Source: Acidobacteriota bacterium (GTDB lineage Bacteria > Acidobacteriota > HRBIN11). From it: a stretch of DNA of 9,944 nt. Location of the stretch: contig JANXAA010000049.1 of assembly GCA_025061865.1 (NCBI GenBank), positions 1-9,944 on the forward strand, written 5' to 3'. Made by a program: the position numbers and the translations under genes. Below the pieces are notes generated by a model, which saw nothing but the letters and a program-made list of their open reading frames with translations, was not told the DNA's origin and did not search any database. Below are positions 4,773 to 9,944 of this stretch, piece after piece (positions within the stretch are counted from its first letter, which is position 1; every line of letters begins with the position of its first letter).

Positions 4773-5966
4773 CTATCCTCCCGCCAAACTCTTCAAGGCC
4801 GCCTCCAGGTCCGCTTGGACTCGCCGAACCTGCGCAGGGGTCAAAATATAAGGCGGTGCCCATCGAACGACCCGGGCCTCGAAGAGCGGGCGGTCCATCA
4901 AGTATCCCCGGGCTCGAGCGGCTTGGATGAAGGCCTCGGCCTGCTCAGGCCGGTGGAAGACCAGGCCCCACATGAGGCCTAGGCCCCGGGCTCCGGCCAG
5001 GACATCCGAATAGGCTTGGCCCCACCGCTCAAACACCCGACGCCACCGGACCTCCAGTCGTTGGACCCGTTGAATCAGCCGTTGGCGTCGGATCACTCGC
5101 ATTACGGCCAGACTGGCCGCGCACGCTACAGGATGCCCCCCAAAGGTCGACAAGTGCGGAATCTGGCCAGTCGCCCATAGGGCCTGGGCCAGACTCGCCC
5201 GCAAGACGAAAGCCCCCAGGGGAAATCCGCCCCCGAGAGCCTTGCCGAGGACGAGGATGTCAGGCCGCACCTGAAGCCGCTGACACGCCCACCACGACCC
5301 ACATCGGCCCATACCAGTCTGAACCTCGTCCACGATTAGGAGGGCACCGGCGTCCCGACACCGACGCTGAAGGGTCCGCCAGAAAGCCGACCCGGCTGTC
5401 CGAATCCCGCCCTCTCCCTGGACAGGTTCGACGACCACGGCGGCGACCCGGTCGTCAATGGCCTCGAGGGCCGCCGGGTCGTCCCAGGGCAGATGGAGGA
5501 CCGACGCCTCCATCCACTGGAAGGCCGTTCGGTAGGCCCGTGACCCGATGAGGGCCAAGGCCCCCTGAGTCTCCCCGTGGTAAGCGCCTTCGAAGGCCAC
5601 GAACGTGGGTCGACCCGTCGCCACATAGGCCGTCTTGAGGGCCCCCTCGATGGCCTCAGTGCCGCTGTTCGTCGGATAGACTGCCGTCAGCCCCTCGGGC
5701 AGGAGCGTCTTGAGCCGACGGGCCCAGCGGACCTGAATCTCGGCGGGCCACACGCCGTACACCATGACGTGGGCATGTCGTCGGACCTGCCGGACGACGG
5801 CCCGCTCGACCGCCGGATGCCGATGGCCTAAGACATTGACCATCAGGCCCGACGTCAGGTCCATCCAGGCCCGCCCGTCGGCATCATAGACGAAGGGGCC
5901 CTGCCCGCGCACGATACGGAGAGCCGGACGCTCGGGTCCGATAGGACCCAGGGGTAAGATGGACAT
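4773..5966 (-). CDS. Class III PLP-dependent aminotransferase (acetylornithine/GABA type)
   Basis: The product has 397 residues, normal for the ArgD/GabT/ornithine aminotransferase family, which transfers an amino group from a terminal-amino substrate to 2-oxoglutarate using pyridoxal phosphate in the cytoplasm. Visible signatures are GPFVYDADGRAWMDL with GLMVNVLGHRHP, the phosphate-binding NSGTEAIEGALK (100-111) and EGAYHGET (126-132). They continue with EPVQGEGG (180-187), IVDEVQTGMGR with Asp213 for the pyridine nitrogen, DILVLGKALGGGFPLGA with the Schiff-base lysine Lys242, and STFGGHPVACAAS (273-285). The exact substrate cannot be decided; no arginine, lysine or GABA pathway genes are adjacent. 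The start at 5966 has only a weak GAG-type ribosome site, but the family N-terminus fits it. It follows the reductase by 122 nt. Confidence 0.95.
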   Translation of the reverse strand: MSILPLGPIGPERPALRIVRGQGPFVYDADGRAWMDLTSGLMVNVLGHRHPAVERAVVRQVRRHAHVMVYGVWPAEIQVRWARRLKTLLPEGLTAVYPTNSGTEAIEGALKTAYVATGRPTFVAFEGAYHGETQGALALIGSRAYRTAFQWMEASVLHLPWDDPAALEAIDDRVAAVVVEPVQGEGGIRTAGSAFWRTLQRRCRDAGALLIVDEVQTGMGRCGSWWACQRLQVRPDILVLGKALGGGFPLGAFVLRASLAQALWATGQIPHLSTFGGHPVACAASLAVMRVIRRQRLIQRVQRLEVRWRRVFERWGQAYSDVLAGARGLGLMWGLVFHRPEQAEAFIQAARARGYLMDRPLFEARVVRWAPPYILTPAQVRRVQADLEAALKSLAGG

Positions 5967-6023
5967 CGCCCGTCGCTCTGGAAGTCGAGGTCAAGTCCCG
6001 GGTTGTCGGGCATCCAGGGCGGA

Positions 6024-6056
6024 CCCCTCTTCTCTACCGACCCCAGCCGACTTCCC
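6024..6056 (-). repeat. Degenerate octamer repeat, copy 5
   Basis: On the minus strand it reads GGGAAGTCGGCTGGGG then TCGGTAGAGAAGAGG. It aligns to copy 3 (AGGCAGTCGGCAGG, TCGGTAGACGAGG) with small gaps. It lies in the 122-nt spacer between the reductase and aminotransferase genes. Confidence 0.45.
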
Positions 6057-6088
6057 CAACAGCCTAATTGCCGAACCCCCAAGCCAGG

Positions 6089-7117
6089 TCAGCCGGCGAC
6101 CTCGGCCTTTTCCTTCTTGGGAACGATCTCGCTACTATGGCCGCCAAACAGACGGGCCCTCGGGTCGATGAACATCTTGGCCGCCCCGACGGCGATGGCT
6201 GCCTGGCCGAAGCCCGTCACCAAGAGCTTGAGATTCCCGACGCCCTCTACACTGGCGATATCCCCGCAGGCGAAGACACCCGGCAGACTCGTCTCCATCC
6301 GAGCATTCACCTTGATGTAACGTCCGTCCAACTCGAAGCCCCACTCGGCCAGGGAGCCGATTTCAGCCTTAAACCCCAAAGCCAGAATGACGGCGTCGAC
6401 CGGGATCGTTTCTTCCTCCATCGTCCGATTCTGATAAATGACGGCCTCCCGGACCCAGGCATCACCCCGAAGCTCTTTGAGCTCATAGGGCGTCTTGACC
6501 GTCACGGGAGCAGCCATCAGTTCCCGCACGCTCTTCTCGTGGGCCCGAAATTCGGTCCGGCGGTGGATCAACGTGACGTGTCGGGCGATAGGATAGAGGT
6601 GAAGAGCCCAGTCTACGGCCGAGTCGCCGCCCCCGACGATGAGCAGGCGCTTGCCCCGGAAATCCTCGAAATTCTTTGCGAAGTAGTAGACACCCCGACC
6701 CTCAAAGGTTTGTACGCCAGGCTTGTCCAGCCGGTTCGGGTTGAAGGCCCCGATGCCGGCACAGATGAGGACCGTCCGCGTCCAGTGGCGCCGGCCCTTG
6801 TCCGTCGTGATTACGTAAATGCCGTCCGGCTCCTGTTCCAACTGGACAGCCCGTTCTTCGAGACACACGGCCGGATGATATCGAAGACCTTGGTCGATAA
6901 GGCTCGCCGCCAAGTCCTTGGCCAAGACCTCTGGGAAGCCAGCCACGTCGTAAATGAGCTTCTCGGGATATAGCGTAATCAGTTGGCCCCCCAGCTCGGG
7001 GAGGGCCTCGATGATCTTCGTCCGCATTTCCCGGAGACCCGCATAGAAGGCCGCGAAGAGACCGACCGGTCCGCCGCCGATGATGGTCACATCGTACACA
7101 TCCCGTTCCTGGGTCAT
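6089..7117 (-). CDS. Ferredoxin/flavodoxin-NADP+ reductase, type 2 (thioredoxin reductase-like)
   Basis: A 342-residue flavoprotein expected to pass electrons between NADPH and ferredoxin or flavodoxin in the cytoplasm. The FAD site is near the N-terminus, VTIIGGGPVGLFAAFYAG (GGGPVG at 14-19), with ELGGQLITLYPEK after it. The NADP site is LLIVGGGDSAVDWAL (GGGDSA at 162-167), followed by HRRTEFRAHEKS, whose Arg residues suit the 2'-phosphate of NADPH. A second FAD motif GVFACGDIASVEG lies at 280-292. The redox CxxC of true thioredoxin reductases is missing; the place reads CAGIGAFNP. This identifies the YumC-like FNR class. The C-terminal tail SSEIVPKKEKAEV is typical of that class. The start ATG 7117 has GGGAGA 6 nt upstream. 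No ferredoxin gene is nearby. Confidence 0.94.
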   Translation of the reverse strand: MTQERDVYDVTIIGGGPVGLFAAFYAGLREMRTKIIEALPELGGQLITLYPEKLIYDVAGFPEVLAKDLAASLIDQGLRYHPAVCLEERAVQLEQEPDGIYVITTDKGRRHWTRTVLICAGIGAFNPNRLDKPGVQTFEGRGVYYFAKNFEDFRGKRLLIVGGGDSAVDWALHLYPIARHVTLIHRRTEFRAHEKSVRELMAAPVTVKTPYELKELRGDAWVREAVIYQNRTMEEETIPVDAVILALGFKAEIGSLAEWGFELDGRYIKVNARMETSLPGVFACGDIASVEGVGNLKLLVTGFGQAAIAVGAAKMFIDPRARLFGGHSSEIVPKKEKAEVAG

Positions 7118-7206
7118 AGGCGTCTCCCAGGTGTAGAGTCCAAAACCGGTTCTTCATTGCGGGATCTCAGCACTTCAAGGTCCCATAGCATGGCACACCC
7201 CGACCG

Positions 7207-7215
7207 ATTTTAGCA
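7207..7215 (-). promoter_or_regulatory. Candidate extended -10 promoter for the reductase gene
   Basis: TGCTAAAAT on the minus strand matches an extended -10 (TGnTATAAT) at all but one position. It lies 90 nt upstream of ATG 7117. No good -35 is visible, which is tolerable for extended -10 promoters. Confidence 0.4.
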
Positions 7216-7279
7216 AACACGGCGTAAGCTATTCGGAGCGACCCCGCGGATCCCCTCAGGGGCAGCCTCCAAGACCCCG

Positions 7280-7293
7280 ACCGGCATGCCGGT
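7280..7293. promoter_or_regulatory. Perfect palindrome ACCGGCATGCCGGT
   Basis: A 14-bp perfect inverted repeat without loop, flanked by CCC and GGG that can extend the pairing with one bulge. It lies about 65 bp upstream of the candidate -10. It could be an operator or activator site for the reductase, or part of an RNA hairpin. Confidence 0.35.
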
Positions 7294-7417
7294 GGGCGGA
7301 CCGGAGACGGAAGACAGGCTCTGAACCCCGTTCATGGTCCTTAGTCTCGGTCCCCTACCGCTGGTCCCCATTCCCCGGCTGACGAAGCTGGGCGGGGCGG
7401 CGGGGATGTTTGGGGGA

Positions 7418-7442
7418 CCCCGCTCTAGCGAGCGGAGTGGGG
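7418..7442 (-). terminator. GC hairpin after the cyclodeaminase gene
   Basis: CCGCTC-TAGC-GAGCGG is a perfect 6-bp stem with a tetraloop (7420-7435), flanked by CCCC/GGGG runs that can extend it imperfectly. It lies about 40 nt after the stop codon at 7483. No U-tract follows on the minus strand. It is related to the hairpin at 9685-9704. Confidence 0.4.
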
Positions 7443-7482
7443 ATTTCGGAGACGCCGCTAGGAATTCGCTACTTGGGTTTAC

Positions 7483-8121
7483 CTATCTAGGCTCATGACC
7501 TGCCCGTTCGTACCCCCGCAGATCCGGAGGGGCGACCGCCAGGGCCTGGCAGGCGGCTTCGTAACGGGCCCGTAGGTCTTCCGGTACGGCGGCTGGTTCA
7601 AGAACCTCCAAGTTGATGGCCACGTTCGCCAGGGCAGCGGCCAGACCCGCCCGGGCTATATAATAGGCCGTCTGAACGTCCGAACGCATCGAGGCTAAGC
7701 CGTGGGGTACCAATTCTTGACAAGCCTGGAGGGCCTGAAGGCATAGCTCGGCGACCTCCAGGGGGACGCCGGCGGCCCGCAGGGTTGCCGTCCGGATGGC
7801 CTCGGCACGGGCCGCCCGTTCGGCCTCTGTCGTCTGCGACTGGCGACGGGCCTCAAGCACAGCCTCGAAGGTCCGGACGTCCTCATCGACCAAGGCCAAG
7901 GCTCGAAGTTTCCAACCGGCGATGCGGCCGGCGACCTCGGGGAACCGGGTCCGCCAGTCGGGGGCGACCCTGGAGGACTGGGCACTACGGAGGACGTACA
8001 TCTGCAGGAGGGCCGCCGCCGATGCCGCCGCCAGGGCCGCGATGGACCCGCCACCCGGCGTGGGCGTTGCCGCGGCGACGGCTTCGATGAAGTCCCGCAC
8101 GCTTCGATCGACCCAGGCCAT
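7483..8121 (-). CDS. Cyclodeaminase/cyclohydrolase family protein (FtcD C-terminal/FchA type)
   Basis: The product has 212 residues, matching the stand-alone form of the formiminotetrahydrofolate cyclodeaminase domain. In this family such proteins release ammonia from formimino-THF to give methenyl-THF, or hydrolyse methenyl-THF (FchA); they act in the cytoplasm in one-carbon metabolism. The diagnostic TPTPGGGSIAALAAASAAAL lies at 19-38, and LVDEDVRTFEAVLEA at 78-91. The segment SDVQTAYYIARAGLAAALAN (147-166) is followed by VAINL. The usual glycine-containing motif after the first helix is replaced by MYVLRSAQSSRV, so catalytic identity needs checking. ATG 8121 has a strong AAGGAGG site. No formiminotransferase or folate gene is adjacent, so the reaction cannot be chosen between the two. 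Confidence 0.88.
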   Translation of the reverse strand: MAWVDRSVRDFIEAVAAATPTPGGGSIAALAAASAAALLQMYVLRSAQSSRVAPDWRTRFPEVAGRIAGWKLRALALVDEDVRTFEAVLEARRQSQTTEAERAARAEAIRTATLRAAGVPLEVAELCLQALQACQELVPHGLASMRSDVQTAYYIARAGLAAALANVAINLEVLEPAAVPEDLRARYEAACQALAVAPPDLRGYERAGHEPR

Positions 8122-8236
8122 CGTCTACCTCCTTAGAAGGCCATGGACTCCAGACCTTTGGATGCTAGGGAACTATCCCCACTCAGGTTGCGACTATAGG
8201 ATTTGTTCCCCCGCGTCCCGTCTCTCTCCCAGGAGC

Positions 8237-8273
8237 GAGGACACCCGGCGGGCCTGCCGGGGACCCGACTGGA
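8237..8273. repeat. GC-rich dispersed element, copy B
   Basis: GAGGACACCCGGCGGGCC-TGCC-GGGGACCCGACTGGA, the partner of 511-543. Inside it CCCGGC (8244-8249) and GCCGGG (8256-8261) form a 6-bp stem with a 6-nt loop, about 48 nt after the serS stop. It may act as an RNA 3'-end structure for serS, but it lacks a U-tract. Confidence 0.5.
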
Positions 8274-8308
8274 TCCCGCACTCCGCTGCGTTCCACAGTC
8301 AACGACGC

Positions 8309-9604
8309 TTACATTGCCCATTTCCCTACTTGGGGTGTCAGACCCTCCAGGCCGTCCAGGTAGGGCCGGAGAGCGGGTGGGATGAGGACCGAGCCGTCAG
8401 CCTGCTGGTAGTTCTCGAGGAGCACGACAAGGGTCCGCCCGATGGCCAGGCCGGAGCCGTTCAGCGTATGGACGTATCGGGCCTTGCCGCCCCCGGTCGG
8501 ACGGTACCGTAGGCCCATCCGCCGGGCTTGGAAGTCCCCACAGTTCGAGCAGGACGAGACCTCCAGCCACCGCTGTTGGCTCGGGAGCCACGCCTCGACG
8601 TCGTACGTCTTGGTCGCCGCAAAGCCCATGTCGCCCGTGCACAGGAGCATGACCCGGTAAGGGATACCCAACCGCTGGAGAACCGTCTCAGCGTGCTGGG
8701 TCAGCACCTCCAGGTCGGCGTAAGAGCGCTCCGGCGTCGTAATGTGGACGAGCTCGACCTTGTCGAACTGATGCTGGCGGATGAGACCCTTACTTTCCTG
8801 GCCATAGGTGCCAGCCTCCCGCCGGAAACAGGGGCTCCAGCAGACGAGCCGGATGGGCAAGTCCTGCTCCGAGAGCGTCTCCTCCCGGAAGAGGTTCGTC
8901 ACGGGGACCTCGGCCGTCGGGATCAAAAACAGGTCGTCAGACGGGATGGCGTAGAGGTCCGCCTCGAATTTCGGGAGTTGGCCCGTGCCGGTCATCGTCG
9001 CCCGGTTGACGAGATAGGGGACCCAAACTTCCTGGTAGCCGTGTTCCCGGATATGCAAGTCCAACATGAATTGAGCAAGGGCCCGGACGAGTCGGGCACC
9101 CCAGCCCTTGAACAGGGGAAAACGGGTGAGGGCGATTTTAGCCGCTCGTTCTAGGTCTAAGATCCCTAAGAAGCGACCGAGGTCCACATGGTCTCGGACG
9201 GGGAAGGCAAAGGACGGGACCTCGCCCCAGCGGCGAACTTCGACGTTATGCACGGCGTCCGACCCGACGGGGACGGACTCGTGGGGAACGTTGGGAACCC
9301 GCAGAAGCCAGGCTTCGACCCAGGCGTCCAGTTCGGCGACGCGGGCGTCCAATTCCTCGATGCGGGCACTGATGCGCTGGTTCTCCTGCAAGAGGTCCGT
9401 CGGGTCCTGGCCGGCCTGTTTGAAGCGACCGATCTGACGGGTCAGTACGTTTCGACGATGCTTAAGGGCCTCGACCTCCTGAAGGAGCGACCGGCGGAGG
9501 GCATCTTTTTCTAAGAACTCGTCGAGGCCGATGTCGACGCCCCGCTCGGCCATCTTGCGACGAACGTACTCGACATTTTCTCGAATCCACCGGAGGTCTA
9601 ACAT
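8309..9604 (-). CDS. serS: Seryl-tRNA synthetase
   Basis: The product has 431 residues, full length for bacterial SerRS, the class II enzyme that charges tRNA-Ser (and tRNA-Sec) with serine through seryl-adenylate. It starts with the family N-terminus MLDLRWIRENVEYVRRKMAE. A long antiparallel coiled coil at about 30-100 (ALKHRRNVLTRQIGRFKQ, RIEELDARVAELDAW) grips the tRNA variable arm, and the segment VPNVPHESVPVG follows. The catalytic domain shows TAEVPVTNLF (230-239, serine pocket), motif 2 FRREAGTYGQESKGLIRQHQ (260-279) with FDKVE, and SSCSNCGDFQARR. Motif 3 is LNGSGLAIGRTLVVLLENYQ (381-400). The ribosome site before ATG 9604 is weak (GGGTAAG). No T-box leader is recognised in the upstream 290 nt. 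It diverges from the plus-strand gene at 9898. Confidence 0.98.
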   Translation of the reverse strand: MLDLRWIRENVEYVRRKMAERGVDIGLDEFLEKDALRRSLLQEVEALKHRRNVLTRQIGRFKQAGQDPTDLLQENQRISARIEELDARVAELDAWVEAWLLRVPNVPHESVPVGSDAVHNVEVRRWGEVPSFAFPVRDHVDLGRFLGILDLERAAKIALTRFPLFKGWGARLVRALAQFMLDLHIREHGYQEVWVPYLVNRATMTGTGQLPKFEADLYAIPSDDLFLIPTAEVPVTNLFREETLSEQDLPIRLVCWSPCFRREAGTYGQESKGLIRQHQFDKVELVHITTPERSYADLEVLTQHAETVLQRLGIPYRVMLLCTGDMGFAATKTYDVEAWLPSQQRWLEVSSCSNCGDFQARRMGLRYRPTGGGKARYVHTLNGSGLAIGRTLVVLLENYQQADGSVLIPPALRPYLDGLEGLTPQVGKWAM

Positions 9605-9631
9605 CGCTTACCCGGACAGGCGGTGGGGTGG

Positions 9632-9680
9632 CAAGGTGCAAGATACAAGATGCAGGATCCTGGATGCAAGCCACAGGATG
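9632..9680 (+). repeat. Heptamer minisatellite, seven units
   Basis: Seven exactly phased 7-mers: CAAGGTG, CAAGATA, CAAGATG, CAGGATC, CTGGATG, CAAGCCA, CAGGATG. A further CAGGATG at 9709-9715 is in phase, 28 nt on. It lies 28 nt upstream of the serS start codon, within its promoter or leader. Confidence 0.65.
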
Positions 9681-9684
9681 TGAG

Positions 9685-9704
9685 CCCCGCTCGCTAAGGC
9701 GGGG
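9685..9704. terminator. GC hairpin upstream of serS
   Basis: CCCCGC-TCGCTAAG-GCGGGG is a perfect 6-bp stem with an 8-nt loop, sharing TAGCGAGCGG (minus strand) with the element at 7418-7442. It sits between divergent genes, so it is not an obvious terminator. It may be a copy of a mobile hairpin family or a leader structure of serS. Confidence 0.4.
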
Positions 9705-9786
9705 TCGTCAGGATGCGAAATTGAGGTCCCGGGCTCCAGAGAAAGGGCCCATAGGACATAGAGCCCAAAGGGGTTCAGGGCTATTC

Positions 9787-9800
9787 GAGTCGCCTGACTC
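9787..9800. promoter_or_regulatory. Short inverted repeat GAGTC-GCCT-GACTC
   Basis: A perfect 5-bp inverted repeat with a 4-nt centre in the divergent serS spacer. It is a candidate protein site; short enough to be chance. Confidence 0.2.
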
Positions 9801-9850
9801 AGGACGAGGGGAACCCGTCTTCCAAAGAGGTCTGGAGTCGGGGGGTCTGG

Positions 9851-9885
9851 CGTCCTTTCCTGGGACCCGAGACCCGGGAAAGACG
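9851..9885 (+). promoter_or_regulatory. Strong 5'-leader hairpin directly before the last gene's ribosome site
   Basis: CGT(c)CTTTCCTGGG (9851-9864) pairs with CCCGGGAAAGACG (9873-9885): about 13 bp including one T-G pair and one bulged C, with an 8-nt loop. Its end touches the GGAGGT ribosome site at 9885-9890. It could regulate translation of the plus-strand gene, or act as a barrier between the divergent units. Confidence 0.5.
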
Positions 9886-9897
9886 GAGGTCACGGTG

Positions 9898-9944
9898 ATG
9901 TGGGAGTTTCTCAAGCGGCGGTGGTGGGAGCTTCGGTCCGCCGT
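9898..9944 (+). CDS. N-terminal fragment of an unknown protein (runs off the right edge)
   Basis: ATG 9898 follows GGAGGT with a 7-nt spacer, an excellent ribosome site, and the frame stays open to the window edge. Only 15 residues are visible, beginning MWEFLKRRWWEL. The basic, tryptophan-rich start followed by RSA would suit a cytoplasmic tail before a membrane anchor, as in many inner-membrane proteins, but too little is seen to name a family. An in-frame GTG at 9895 is an alternative start. It is transcribed away from serS. Confidence 0.55.
   Translation, partial: MWEFLKRRWWELRSA

Larger units (their letters stand above)
7118..7482. other. 365-nt spacer between folate-enzyme and reductase genes
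   Basis: No gene is visible. It holds a GC-rich hairpin after the cyclodeaminase gene (7418-7442), a perfect 14-bp palindrome (7280-7293) and a candidate promoter for the reductase (7207-7215). Confidence 0.6.

Noticed and set aside
6068..6973. Plus-strand open frame of 301 codons opposite the reductase gene
   Set aside because: The minus-strand frame has intact FAD and NADP motifs; the antisense frame has none.
6089..7117. Thioredoxin reductase
   Set aside because: The fold matches but the redox CxxC is absent, which places it with type 2 ferredoxin-NADP+ reductases.
9605..9897. T-box leader for serS
   Set aside because: No T-box sequence or specifier-stem arrangement is visible; the region holds repeats and short hairpins instead.
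1..9944. tRNA, rRNA, CRISPR array, insertion sequence
   Set aside because: No cloverleaf-like T-arm, no regularly spaced identical repeats and no transposase-like frame were found.

Overview
The window comes from a GC-rich bacterial chromosome. Almost every gene is on the minus strand, most have clear Shine-Dalgarno sites, and the spacers are long and crowded with hairpins and degenerate short repeats. I see no insertion sequence, phage gene, CRISPR array, tRNA or rRNA. The housekeeping genes do not settle the phylum. The arginine-rich, lysine-poor proteins fit high GC. A hot-spring or other uncultivated lineage is possible, but that is only an impression.

Reading along the minus strand from the right: a gene fragment on the plus strand (from 9898) diverges from serS (seryl-tRNA synthetase, 9604-8309). 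Then come a FtcD/FchA-type folate cyclodeaminase/cyclohydrolase-like protein (8121-7483), a type 2 ferredoxin/flavodoxin-NADP+ reductase (7117-6089), a class III PLP aminotransferase (5966-4773) and a membrane protein with a signal peptide and a DUF2231-like domain (4508-3837). These are separated by 120-365 nt spacers, so they look like single transcription units rather than one tight operon.

After a 622-nt gene-poor spacer comes a second block: an unrecognised 112-residue protein (3214-2876), a FliA/WhiG-type alternative sigma factor (2783-2067), a three-TPR protein built like the type III secretion chaperones SycD/LcrH (1925-1380), a GNAT acetyltransferase (1336-668) and the start of a glycine/alanine/glutamine-rich protein that leaves the window (238-1). 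Upstream of this last gene are two copies of one sequence 125 bp apart. Each contains TCCGATAA, close to the sigma-28 -10 box GCCGATAA, preceded after exactly 15 nt by a conserved GAAGCARC block. A sigma factor, a secretion-chaperone-like protein and a glycine-rich product with a special promoter could form a small regulated secretion or surface module. This is inference, and it is the most interesting idea in the window.

The spacers hold several repeat families: an octamer-period family (GGCAGRYC-like) in five spacers, a seven-unit heptamer minisatellite upstream of serS, a 33-37 bp GC-rich element in two spacers, and a CCCCGC...TAGCGAGCGG hairpin in two spacers.
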